Below the pieces are notes generated by a model. That model was given only the letters and a program-made list of their open reading frames with translations. It had not been told where the DNA came from and made no database searches. Positions 46,255-58,100 of a DNA stretch of 64,000 nt are shown in pieces (within the stretch, counting starts at the first letter, position 1; each line of letters starts with the position of its first letter). The translations under genes were made by a program, and so were the position numbers. Origin of the DNA: Lantana camara (taxonomy: Eukaryota > Streptophyta > Magnoliopsida > Lamiales > Verbenaceae); NCBI GenBank assembly GCA_037501455.1, contig CM074864.1:21942001-22006000 (forward strand), given 5' to 3'.

Positions 46255-47031
46255 TGTAACATCCCGCTCGTCCGGCCGTACAGGTACGCTGCCTCGAGAG
46301 TGCTACGTGTGCATTTAAATTATTTAAGTATTTTATTATATGTTTATTATATTCTTTAAATGATAATCTTGAATTTATTTGAATTATTTGTTAAGTATAT
46401 ATTTGAATATTTGAACGTTTTGCCCCTATTTGCCTCGTTTTTAATCCGTTTGAACCCCGTTTTCGATTCTAATTTTTGTGACTACATGATATACATAAAT
46501 TATATGTGTTATGAACTTGTTTAAATGCTCGTTTTATGTTTTTGAATTCGTTTGTTATGGTTCTTGAACCTTTTTATTTGTTAGGGAGTCGAGAGCCTAA
46601 CTTGTTTTAGGGCGCCTTGTATTCCAGAAGGCGTAACTTGAGCTCGGGAATTCAGATTCGAATTCCGAAAGTGGCGTTGGACTTGTAACAAGAATACGGA
46701 GCTAAGGAACCTAGCCTTAAATTTTTTTTAAGCCTGTTTGAACCCCCGAATTTCGCCTGAGCCGAGCCTCACGCACAGATCTGTCACCGTTTATGGTTTT
46801 GGCCATAACTCACTCATTTCTTAACCAAATCACCTAATTCTTGGACCCACTTAACCCTAACTAAACTCTCTTTCATTTTCAGTAACCTCATTTCAAATTA
46901 GCCAAGTAAAAAGAGAGAAAGAAGCTGAAAACCGAGACAAGAGAGAGAGAAGAAAAAGGGGGGCTCCAATCACTATTCACAAATTCCAATTTCAAGCTCG
47001 TTCGACCTGTATTCTTCGTAAAATCCGAGAG

Positions 47032-48311
47032 GTAAGCACATTTTTATGTTCTCCACTTCACGATGCATCTTTCATGCCCATATTTTCTGATTTTGAGCTT
47101 CATTTGGGCATACTATGGTCAAGTCTATGAATCGTAAGGGTTATGTGTATAATTGGTGAATTCTTCTGTTTCCTTGATGTATTTCTTGATTTGAAGCTGA
47201 AAATGTGACCTAGATAACTCCTTTAATTTATTTCTAAGCTTTAATTTCGTTCTACTTGAGTGTAAATTGATCCACCATTAATGTATTTCATGAAACTTGA
47301 GATTTCAGATGCAAGAACTTGAGCTGCACTTTGATTCCTTGTTGTTGCGTGGTTTCGGGGCTGATTTGGCATGACTTTCTTCTTATTTTTTATCTGAGTT
47401 ATGTACATAAATGAGTGCTATGTGTTGCCTTACTTTGCCTTGCCTTTTTCCCTTGTTTTGCAGCTCAAAACAAAGGAGACATCAACTTCAGCGTAGCAGC
47501 AAACGGGCGTTCGCCCGGTGTGAAGGAATAGATCAAACGGTCATTCATGCACAGCTGTAACTTCTGTACGGCTAAATGGCTATCCAGTTTGTTAGAGGGA
47601 GGGGACTTAATGGCTGTTCAGTCCCCGATGCAGGCCAAGATGCTGCTGCTACGAAGACGTTCATTCCAGAGCCGTACACACAATCCTTTGCTCCTTTTCT
47701 TGAACCTATGTGTTGTTCTTGTTATGTTTATGATTTTTTTTTTTTTCTCCTGCACCAATTATTCTCCTAAATTTTAATTAACTTGTAGTATTATATGTTT
47801 TGATGTTTATTTTAATTTTATGGATTTATTTGCTATGTGTAAACGTAATTTGAATGTCTAACCGTTTAAGTGATACGTGTAATTTTTCTTTGCATCTTTT
47901 GCCTTATTTATGTGTTTTAACCTTATATATGCATGAGCTAGGATATAATTTGATATATAATGTATTTATTTAATGTGTTATGTGTTGTTTTACGTGTCGC
48001 TTGTGTGATTCATGAATACGAGTATGAACTTATATGCCCTAAATGCTAACTCTTGTTGCCTTCCTTGTGTCCGTTGCCTTTCTTACATGTTTTAACTTCA
48101 TGGATGCTCTTGGTATGTTATGGGTTTATATTATGTGTTATGGGTTTAATTCATTTGTCGTTGTTATGTTACCAGGCTAATTATTTTGATATGTCTAAAT
48201 TTGAACATATGTGACGTGCATTGCATCATATACACCCATATGCATTAGCCGAGCATCTAATTGGTTCATATTGAGTCTATGTATGTCTTTCATTCTTTGT
48301 TTTGTTCTTAG
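47032..48311 (+). other. Candidate LTR intron 1 (G3 5' LTR, best example)
   Basis: Donor GAGAG|GTAAGC at 47032 matches the plant consensus and acceptor TTTTGTTCTTAG ends at 48311; the following 71-nt block ends with a second strong donor AAG|GTGAGG (48383). Equivalent pairs occur in G0, G1, G2, G4 3' LTR, s3, s4 and s5. No transcript evidence is available here. Confidence 0.45.
47504..47517. other. CGGGCGTTCGCCCG palindrome
   Basis: Perfect 6-bp arms around TT, in the intron-like region of the G3 5' LTR; the 3' LTR keeps GGGCGTTCGCCC at 56369-56380. GC-rich against the AT-rich surroundings. Confidence 0.65.
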
Positions 48312-48382
48312 GATCCTCCCGTTGGTGACGAGGTGGTTCCATAGGTGTGTTTCAAGTTGTCTCGTTCGGTTTGCTCGTCAAG
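48312..48382 (+). other. Candidate LTR micro-exon (TGGTGACGAGG block)
   Basis: 71 nt between an acceptor-like and a donor-like site. The TGGTGACGAGG core is also at 4861 (G1), 14965 (G0, GGTGGTGACGAGG), 42121 (G4) and, mutated, 61919 (G4 3' LTR, GGTGATGGGG); G2 has TGGTTGAGGA. It lacks a shared open frame, so a noncoding leader exon is more likely than a coding one. Confidence 0.45.
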
Positions 48383-49700
48383 GTGAGGTTTCTTTCTTTT
48401 AGTCAATATGACCTACAACCCTACCTGAGTTTTAAGCCCGCATGAGACTTATGTATATAGATATGTGTTTGATATGTACTTTGTGGGAATTAGCCCGTTT
48501 GTTATGAAATCCTTTGAAAAACACTTTTATATATACGTAAGTTATATTTTTGTTTGTTTGATTTTAAAAGGGTTGGTGTGTGTTTTGAACTAGCGAGATT
48601 TGACTTTGAAAGATAAGTCTTTGAACTATGAAATTTTGAATTCTGAACTTTGAACTGGGCCCTAGAGAAGTGGTATGGTAACTCGGGTCGGCCGTGGGGT
48701 CACCGAGCTCTCCCATCAACACTACTCCACCTTTGAGAGACTTAGCCCAACCTCGGGAGGTCGAGGGGAAGGCGGGTTTTCTTGAGCCGACGGTAACCCC
48801 GTCGAATGAGTGGGTAGGATCCCCCGACTCATACTTTTTAACGAGAGAACCGGGGTTGAGAGGACGACCTCTCATCCCCAAACGGATAAGGTCGGATTGA
48901 CTTTGAACTTTGTATTTATTTTCTGAATTTTGATTATGAATATGAAGTAGGTTGGTTGGAAACTCGTACTCGCTGAGTTAGTTTGATTTTGATTATGATT
49001 ATGGTTTGTGAAACGGGAGTGGACTTCTAATTTCTAAAATTTGGTTGGTTTTGGCCTTCGGCCTTAAATATTTCTTTATATATCTAGTATCACGAGATAA
49101 AATGATTTAGAATGCAAAAACCATGCCCCGATTCATGAACTCTCTAATCTGAATATGCTCTGCTCTTATGTATATGTACGTGTGAGTGTATTAGCCCTCT
49201 AACCAGTCATTAGGACTGACCCCTCCTTATTGTTTTCTTTTTTCCCCTTGATTTTTCGAGTTGCAAGTACAGGTTTCGGTTCGTGCTAGACGGCGGTCTT
49301 TCTTTTGAGTTGTTCGAGTCCTGTAGTAGAGTCATTGCATTTTGCACCTTTACTTTTCAGTTTTGGTAAGATGTATAAATATGTATAAGAATATGATCTC
49401 GGAATTGAGCTTTGGAACTTGTATAGTTTATTGGGCCTGGGATGGGCATGTTATGTATATCTTGTTTATATTTTGAGCATGTATCAGTGTTTATGTTTGA
49501 AATCCTGGTGCTTCCGCTTTTGCTTTTGGTTATTTTGCGTACCCTGTATTAGGGTCTAGACTGCCTAGCTTAGGTGAGATTTTGTTTGTCTCCCGTTTGC
49601 TGTAGCTTGGTTTGTGTGTGGAGTTCCTATTTCGTTACACGTGTCGAGCTATGGTGCGGGAGATGTAGTGCTCTCCGTGCCGGGGTGTTACATCCTAAAG

Positions 49701-49712
49701 TGGTATCAGAGC
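49701..49712 (+). other. G3 primer-binding site
   Basis: TGGTATCAGAGC, 8 nt after the LTR. Confidence 0.92.
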
Positions 49713-49901
49713 TCTAGGTTGCAAAACCGGAGCTCTTGTGTCGTATCGGTTCTGTCTAGGTCGTTCGTCTTGGCGTTATGTTCATGTTTGCATTCACTCC
49801 CACTTTTATGTGAATTATTTGCATTATTTTATTGTTCATATGAACATGCACTAAACCCCTTCATGCATTGATATCTCTTGGAATTGATTTCTTATTTCAG
49901 G

Positions 49902-50905
49902 ATGACATCTCAACATCAACAAAGATCATTGAGAAAAGGACAAGAGAACTAACTACCTTCGGTTTACAAGAAGGTTAAAGATTTCAACCCCTTGAAGTGG
50001 TCCGGAGGTGATGATATCAAGGCCAAAGAGTGGTTGTCTGAGATATTATGGATTTGGAAAAATTAACCGGGGAACCTCACAAGAAAAGATGAAGTGCACT
50101 TCCCGTTTACTCCAAGGTCAAGCTTCAAAGTGGCTCAAGAAAACGAGGTCGAAATTAGAAGAGTCCGGAGAAGAATTCACTTGGGAGAATTTCATTTGGG
50201 AATTTTGCTATAAATATATTCCTCCAAGTGGGATGGTAAGAAGACTTCAAGAATTCTTGGGTCTTCAACAAGAATTGAAGATGATGGATGATCTAATATG
50301 GGAACTTGAGAAATCGGGAGCCGACAAAGATTACCCTAAAGTCAGAAGCTATATGTAAGGTCGTAGGGATGAAATTCAACAAGCCTTCCAAGCTTCAACG
50401 ATGCATACATGGTCTAAGGAAGTTAGAAGAACGGTTCAAATGGAAATGGATAATCAACGGTTAGGGTCTCACACTTCCTATGTAGGACAAGGATATGTTT
50501 CGAGTTCGAGTCCGAGCAAGAGACCTGTATCATAAAGGAAACTTCAGGAACTTCAAGTTTTAATGACACTAAGAAGAAGAAGAAGCTTCGATTACCAAAA
50601 ATGGATTTGATGCCTCCCCCACCGAAAACAATCCAATGCTCGTATTGCCAAGGCCCAAATCATATGGAAGAGGTTTGTTGGAAGAAGTCGGGTAGATGCT
50701 TCAAGTGCGGAGAATTGGGACATTAGTGAATGGTTGCCTAAAGAACAAGAATCCAAAGCCTATGAAGAGTCGTAGTTCCAAGATTCCGAGTCAAGTCTGT
50801 GTTGATGCAAGTGAAGGTGAAGAATTTGATGTCGAGCTCGACACTACGGCCATTGTGAAAGGTACACGAAACATTCATGGCATTTCATACATGCATGTTT
50901 AATCT
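49902..50905 (+). pseudogene. gag: G3 gag
   Basis: ATG at 49902 (MTSQHQQRSLRKGQEN, then a stop) follows TTATTTCAG|G. The Gag core is seen as KWSGGDDIKAKEWLSEI, then after a frameshift LEESGEEFTWENFIWEF and YKYIPPSGMVRRLQEFLGL. Zinc knuckles CSYCQGPNHMEEVC (from 50637) and CFKCGELGH, cut by a stop at 50724-50726. The segment ELDTTAIVKGT..HGISYMHV leads to the protease position, but no DSGA-type motif remains. Several stops and frameshifts; non-functional. Confidence 0.83.
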
Positions 50906-51585
50906 TGGGGAAACCCACTTATGTGTTACCTTTCTCTCTTTGTTGCCTATTAGTTTTGTTTTTTGCTTGCGTAGTTGTTTCCCTCTTTTGTGTAAGCTCT
51001 CTTCTTGTAGAGAGTTTGGTAAAGTTGAGTGCCCGAGAGTGTTTGGTGAGTTGTGAGAGCCGAGTTGCCCGGTAGGATTCTTGAAATGCCTTGTTGAGTT
51101 ATGGAGCTACCTTAGGTGTAGGTTGGGGGTTCGAGCACTGCGTTGAGTTGGTGATTGCTTTTAGGATGTCCTTTCGGGGCTCAACGATATTTTTGGGTAA
51201 TAGATTGAAGATTAGCCCATTTGTATCCTTTGAAGAAGTGATTGGTTATTCTGGGACTGTGCAACAAGCTATGTGGCTTACCTTCAGGTTAACTGAGGAA
51301 TCGAGCCAAGCTTGAAGAGACAAGGATCGCAGTAAGACTCTCTTAATGTTTCCTTGACGGTTGGAATTCGTTACCACCGAATAGGGACATTGAGGTTGTC
51401 GTGATCCTTATCCTGGAATATGAGAAGTCTTCATTGTTCTTTAATTAAGGAAGTGATATCCCAAAGAGTTTTCAGCACAGTTAAATCAGAGTAGCGTAGT
51501 GGAAGTTTGGAGTTGAGTTCGTTTCCAGATTCGATCAAGACCCTTCTTAGGACCTGAGGACAAGTCCTTTTGAAGGAGGGGAGTT
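50906..51585 (+). pseudogene. G3 residual pol and 3' junction
   Basis: Parallel to G0 654-1311, then jumping near 51415 to sequence matching G0 12908 onward. RT, RNase H and the integrase core are absent. Ends with the polypurine tract GAAGGAGGGGAG at 51572-51583. No translatable gene. Confidence 0.75.
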
Positions 51586-51615
51586 TGTAACATCCCGCTC
51601 GTCTGGCCGTACAGG
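51586..51615 (+). repeat. G3 3' LTR, first 30 bp
   Basis: TGTAACATCCCGCTCGTCTG and the following GGCCGTACAGG, cut by s5. Confidence 0.92.
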
Positions 51616-51647
51616 TATAACGCCCCGACTTTTTGGCCGTACAGGTA

Positions 51648-51655
51648 TGACGTCA
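51648..51655 (+). promoter_or_regulatory. TGACGTCA box near LTR start
   Basis: Perfect CRE/C-box palindrome 33 bp inside s5. The same box is at 60135-60142 in the G4 3' LTR; G4 5' has TGACATCA and s3 has TGACGTAA. A known bZIP (TGA-type) core; use here inferred. Confidence 0.55.
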
Positions 51656-52611
51656 CGAGTGGGTTTAGACCGAGAGTTATGTGACTTATATGTGTTTTAA
51701 TTGCTAAGTGATTAGTTAAATTATTAATTTCTTGAACTAATTGCTACTATGTGATTTTTATGTGCTTTAAGTGCCACTTGGATGTTCTTGAATAAATTGC
51801 CATTACATGATCTATATGAATTATGTGATCTGTGGCTAATGTTATTTAAATTTAGTTATTACTTATATATTCGCTAGTTAATATTTTGTTTCGATTATGT
51901 ACTTATTTGATATTATATGAAATCCTTGGACTTAATCGGACTTTAGATTTAACCCAATTGTCAAGTTATCAAACCTCGGCACCCTGTTTGAATCACTTAA
52001 ACTTTCCAAGGACCAAAGTGCAATTTCCCTCCTTTTCCCCTCCTTAAAGCACGATATACACACCCCCTTTTCTCCCCTCATTCTCATTCTTCTTCTTTCA
52101 TTCTTCTAGCAAAACAAGGGCTTCCAACTTCTCTCTTCTTCTTCTTTTGATCGATCCAAGCTAGCAAACAAGGAGACAAGAGGATTTCATCAAGTTTATC
52201 CAAGAATTCAAGCTCCAACCATTTCTTCTTCTTCTTCATCCTTTTCCTCCAAGGTATATGTGTATATATATATGATTATGTTGGGTGATAACTAGGGTTG
52301 GAGAATTCTTACTTAATAACTTGAATTTTTGGTTTGTCTATGCATGAATATATATGATAATCTTTGAATCCTAAGCTTGATTGTTGGAATTATTGGAGCA
52401 AGGATGTGTATATGTTGTATATATATATATGTGTGTATATGAATGTGGGTTTATGAAATTTGATGATTTAATTCATGAATTTATGAGTAATATGTGTATA
52501 TATGTTGTAGTTGGTTGTTGTTGTGTGATTTTGGATGAATTGGGAGCTCCTTTGGTCTTCTTAAAGCCATTTTTCTTCACTCCTCTGTTTCGTCTCGGTT
52601 TTCAGCTGAAA

Positions 52612-52745
52612 ACCCTCTACCCGGGCGGGTAAATTCATGAAGAAAAACTACCCAGGCGGGTAGAGCTTGTGCAGAAAGTTTTCTGCACAAGTTTTCCCCG
52701 ACCGGGTAGATTTTACCTTGTATTTTCCCCGACCGGGTACTCCCT
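52612..52745. repeat. CTACCCGGGCGGGTA palindrome cluster
   Basis: Four related GC-rich dyads: CTACCCGGGCGGGTAA (52617), CTACCCAGGCGGGTAG (52649), CCCCGACCGGGTAG (52697) and CCCCGACCGGGTAC (52726). In the intron-like part of s5. Confidence 0.7.
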
Positions 52746-55150
52746 CATGCAAGATCCGATTGACCTGATATTTTAACTGTTGGAAACCTATTGAAGTTTA
52801 GAACAACTTCCAATTTGAATCACTTCAATATCTTTTCCCATTTGTGAGATATTATCAATTCTTTTTGGTGTCGCTACATTTCTGACAATCTGCGATCACC
52901 CAACTTCGGACCTTCACCATTTCCATATCGCTTTGAACCACGATTCGGGCCATTTATCATTTGAAAGGCCTGTGTGTATAGTTTCTTTCCCAACAAACAA
53001 AACTCGATTTCAAATTCTAGAACTTAAGATATGTTCAATTCTTTACAGCTTGTGCATTACTAAAAACTGTCAGCTCTCACCTACACTTGTTCAAATCCGT
53101 TTTCTTGCTTTCCCTCCACTTCCTCAGAATCCATATGTGGTTTGAATGAATTGTATGCTTGTTTAATTGATTATATGTGATATATCTTGATATGATTATG
53201 AATTTTTTGCTATGAATTCAATGTATAAACGTGGAATGACAACATGAACGTTTATGTGCTACTTTTATGCATGCGTGAATGGTTTGCTTCGTTTAATTGC
53301 TTGGGTATGTTGTGAATAGATTCTTCCATGACTTATATTTTTTGTTAATATGTTATATTAAGAGTTAACTTGAATATTATGAAATCATAATGTGATCTTG
53401 TTAAATATTTTGTGAATTATGGTCCAATATGACTTCAAATGCTCTCTAGCTTGCATGCATGAATTGTTCCTCCATTTATTGGCCTCATATGATAACTTCC
53501 CGCTTCATTTATAACTCGTATGCATTGTAAATATGTTATAGTATGAGTTATGATAAATGTATGAAGCTTATGGCTCCATTTGATACAAAATATGAAAGAT
53601 ATGAAACACATGAATATGAAACCACTATGTATTGAATATTTGGAATGAATCACTTGATTATATGACCTCATCACATGATTCATGCTTCTTATGCATCTCA
53701 TATCATGCGCATAACATGCCGTGCGTCTATGTGGTTTCATATTGGGGTTAATTCTCACGAGTACACATTGTTCCTTCTCTTAGCACCCATATTACTCATA
53801 CTTTATGGCTCGTGGTATTCCAGGTGAGGGTGTTTTCGTTCTAGTTACATATTAAACCCTACAACCTTATGTGACAAGCTTTGGCCAAAACCTTATGTAT
53901 ATATATATGATATTTTCAAACTAGAGTCATCGAGTAAATTATTATCGAGTAAACCTTTTCTCCAAAATTATGAAATATGTTATGTTTCTTATGAATTGAA
54001 ATATTTTGGCAAGAATATGATTATGAACATGATTATGAATGCACGGGCCCAGGGACTTAGTGCAAGTGGCTATCCAGGGAGGCAAGTGCCGATGGTGATC
54101 CCTTGTACTAGTCCCACCACATTTACGGTGATACCGGCCCTCGCTAGGAGGTTTAGCAGGGAATGGGAGCTGAGTGCCTTTGGGGGATTCATGTACCCCC
54201 ATTGGCCTATGTATGGACCGGTGGTCGGGTCTTGCTAACCCGTCCACCACCCGGAGGAAGAAGGTTGGAACTTATTTTATGATTACGAGTATGTTATGAT
54301 TGTTATGCACCGTGCGGCAAGGCCGGGACATGGATTGCCCAAACGACTATGTCTTATGTTATGATATATAATCTGTGTGTATTATGATATATTGCATGAT
54401 CACGTATTTAATGTATTAATGATATTTGTCGTACACGGTCGGAGTTTGTTTGGAGATGATGCACGCTCACTCGCCGAGCCTTTATGTTTATGTATGAATT
54501 ATGAACTTAATGAATTTAATATGATTAGTCGTAAAGTCCGAGCATTGCTTAGTTATTCTCTTGCCCTTTTGGGAACTAACTTTAAATAAAACTTTGCTCG
54601 GGATTTATGACATGCATGTGCATGTTTTTATATATACGTATATCGCTCCTGCTCACTCAGTCTTCTAGAGACTGACCCCTCTTCCCCACTTTTCAGTTCT
54701 TGCAGGTTTGGGCTAGGCGGAGGTCATGTTTTAAGTCTCTTATCGAGTCACACGTGTACACTCGAGTCCCATTATATATTGTTATGATTAATTACATCTC
54801 CTTATGTATTCGGGCCTGTGTGCCATTTATGATTCTTGATTATGGATTCGGGACAGGTTGCATGCCTAGTTGAACCCGTTGTTAGGACATGTGTTGGAAC
54901 TTAATTATGTTATGAAATGTTTTTAAGTTTGGAGCTATTATTGGAATTCATGCATGGGATTATTACTTCAACACTATGTTGGACGTTATGATTCATTTGG
55001 TATAGGGTTAGATTCCGCCTAGCTAGGATATTTTTATTTTGTCTCCCATTCCCTATGAGTCCGGTTCATGCTTGGATTACCCATTTCACGTGTGGACTAG
55101 ACTTGTAGTGCGGGGGATGTGGCACCTATCGTCGCGGGTGCTACAACAAG

Positions 55151-58100
55151 TACGCTACCTCGAGAGTGCTACGTGTGCATTTAAATTATTTAATTATGCA
55201 ATTTTCTGTTTATTATATTGTTTAAATGATATTCTTGAATTTATTTGAATTATTTGCTAAGTATATGTTTGAATATTTGAACTTTTTACCCCTATTTACC
55301 TCGTTTTTAATCCGTTTGAACCCGTTTTCGATTCTAATTTTTGTGACTACGTGATATGCATAAATAATATGTGTTCTGAACTTGTTTAAATGCTCGTTTT
55401 ATGTTTTTGGGTTTTTTTGTTACGGTTCTTGAACCGTTTTATTTGTTAGGGACTCGAGGGCCTAACTTGTTTTAGCGCGCCTTGTGTACCGGAAGGCGTA
55501 ACTTGAGCTCTGGAATTCGGATCCAAATTTCGGAAGTGGCGTTGGACTTGTAACGAGAATACAGAGCTAAGAACCAAGACTTGTATTTTTCTAAGCCCGT
55601 TTGGACCCCCAAATTTTGTCCGAACCGAGCCTCACATGCAGATCTGCTACCCTTTACGGTTTTGGCCGTAACTCACTCATTTCTTAACCAAATCATCTAA
55701 TTGTTGGACCCACTTAACCCTAATTAAAACATCTTTCACTCTCCCTAACCCTAATTTCGAATCAGCCAAGGAAAAAGGGAGTAAGAAGATGAAAACCAAG
55801 ACAAGAGAGAGAGAGAAGAAAAAGGGCTCTAGTCACTATTCACAAATTCCGATTTCAAGCTCGTTCGACCACCATTCTTCGTCAAATCCGAGAGGTAAGC
55901 AAATTTTTGTGTTTTCCACTTCATGATGAATCTTTTAAGCCCATATTTTCTGATTTTGAGCTTGATTTGGGCATGCTATGATAAAGTTTATGAATAGTAA
56001 GGGTTATGTGTATTATTGGTGAATTCTTGTGTTTCCTTGATGTATTTCTTGATTTGAAGCTAAAAATGTGACCTAGATAACTCCTTTAGTTCATTTATAA
56101 GATTTAATTTCTTTCTACTTGAGTGTAAATTGATCCACCATTAATGTACTTCATGAAACTTGAGATTTAAGATGCAAGAACTTGAGCTGCACTTTGATTC
56201 CTTGTTGCTGTGTGGTTTCGGGGATGATTTAGTGTGACTTTATTCTTGTTTTTTATCTAAGTTATGTGGATATATGAGTGCTATGTGTTGCCTTGCTTTG
56301 CCTTGCCTTTTTCCCCTATTTTTGCAGTTCAAAACGAAGGAGACAGCAGCTTCAGCGTAGCAACGAAAGGGCGTTCGCCCGGTGTGAAAGAATGGATCGG
56401 ACGTCGTTCATGCACAGCTGTAACTTCTGTATTACTGAACAGCCATTCAGTTTGTTAGAGGGAGGGGAGTGAATGGAAGGCCAAGATGCTTCTGCTACGA
56501 ATACGTTTGTTCTGGACACGTGCACGCTATCCTTTGCTCCTTTTCTTGAACCTATGCGTTGTTCTTGTTATGTTTATGACTTTATTTTTTTTCTTCCACC
56601 CCGATTACGCTCCTAGATTGTCATTAACTTGTAGTATTATGTGTTTCGATGTTTATTTTAATTTTATGGATTTATTTGCTAAGTGTAAACGTAATTTGAA
56701 TGTCTAACCGTTTAAGTGATATGGGTAATTTCTCTTTGCATCTTTTGCTTTGTTTATGTGTTTTAACCTGATATATGTATGAGATATGATATAATTTGAT
56801 ATATAATGTGTTTATTTAATGTGTTATGTGTTGTTCTATGTGTCGCTTGTGTGATTTCGATTCATGAATACGCGTATGAACTTATATGCCCTAAATGCTA
56901 ACTCTTGTTGCCTCCCTTGTGTCCGTTGCCTTCCTTAAGTGTTTTAACTTCATGGATGCTCTTGGTATGTTATAATATGATGTATTATGAGTTTATATGA
57001 AATGTTATGGGTTTAATTCATGTGTCGCTATTATGATAGTAGGCTAATTGTTTGGATATGCCTGAATTTGAACATATGTGACGTGTATTGCATCATATGC
57101 ATCCATATGCAGTAGCCGAGTGTCTAATTAGTTCATATTGAGTCTACGTATGTCTTTCCTTCTTTGTTTTGTTTTTAAGATCTTTCCGTTGGTGACGAGA
57201 TGGTTCCATAAGTGTGTTTCAGGTTGTCTCGTTTGGTTTGCTCGTCAAGATGAGGTTTCTTTCTTTTAGTTAATATGACCTACAACCCTACCTGAGTTTT
57301 AAGGCCGCATGTGACTTACTTATATATATATATATATATATAATGTATATCGATATGTGTTTGATATGTACTTTGTGGGAATTGGCCCGTTTGTTATGAA
57401 ATACTTTGAAAAACACTTTTATATATACATAAGTTATATTTTGGTTTGTTTGATTTGAAAAGGGTTGGTGTGTGTTTTGAACTAGAGAGATTTGACTTTG
57501 AAAGATAAGTCTTTGAACTACGAACTTTTGAATTCTGAACTGTGAACTGGGCCCTGGAGAAGTGGTATGGTAACTCGGGTCGACCATGGGGTCGCCAAGC
57601 TCTCCCATCAACACAACTCCACCTTCGAGAGACTTAGCCCAACCTCGGGAGGTCGAGGGGAAGGTGGGTTTTCTTGAGCCGACGGTAACCCCGTCGAAGG
57701 AGTGGGTAGGATCCCCCGACTCATACATTTTAACGAGAGAACCAGGGTTGAGAGGACGTCCTCTCATCCCCAAACAGAGAAGGTTGGATTGATTTGAACT
57801 TTGCATTTATTTTCTGAATTTTGATTATGAATATGAAGTGGGTTGGTTGGAAACTCGTACTCGTCGAGTTAGTTTTTGATTATGATTATGATTTGTGAAT
57901 TGGGAGTGGACTTCGAATTTCTAAAACTTAGTTGGTTTTGGCTATCGGTCATAAATCTTTCTTTATATATCTAGTATCACGGGATAAAATGATTTAGAAT
58001 GCAAAAACCATGCCCCGATTCATGAACTCTCTAATTTGAATATGCTCTGGTCTTTTGTATATGTACGTGTGAGTATGTTAGCCCTCTCACCAGTCTTTAG

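Larger units (their letters stand above)
46255..49692 (+). repeat. G3 5' LTR
   Basis: 3438 bp, TGTAACATCCCGCTC to GGTGTTACA. No ACGT box at the usual place (CTGCCTCGAG instead). Leader rich in GAGAGA ending GAGAG|GTAAGC at 47031/47032, a consensus donor. CGGGCGTTCGCCCG palindrome 47504-47517; acceptor TTGTTCTTAG ending 48311; exon-like block 48312-48382 with TGGTGACGAGG and AAG|GTGAGG; GGCCTTCGGCC 49053-49063; CAGTC-ATTAG-GACTG 49204-49218. No coding gene. Confidence 0.93.
51616..55145 (+). mobile_element. s5: Gypsy solo LTR
   Basis: 3530 bp, TATAACGCCCC (mutated TGTAAC) to GGTGCTACA; TSD ACAGG (51611-51615) versus ACAAG (55146-55150), one change. TGACGTCA box 51648-51655; leader ending CCAAG|GTATATG 52253/52254; GC palindromes 52612-52745; acceptor TTCTCTTAG ending 53783; a short 40-nt exon-like block ending CAG|GTGAGG 53823; hairpin GGTGGTCGGGT...ACCCGTCCACC 54220-54248 with GGAGGAAGAAGG; CAGTCT...AGACTG 54658-54674; CTTGCAG|GTTTGG. 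Inserted 30 bp into the G3 3' LTR. Confidence 0.92.

Noticed and set aside
46900..47030. Possible host gene 5' UTR with GAGAGA tract and a consensus donor
   Set aside because: The same tract and donor occur in the G3 3' LTR and in related LTRs, so it belongs to the transposon.
48564..48881. 105-codon minus-strand frame, repeated as 172 codons at 57288-57806
   Set aside because: It recurs only because the two LTRs of G3 are copies of each other. It has no start context, no known domain, and runs against the element's strand.
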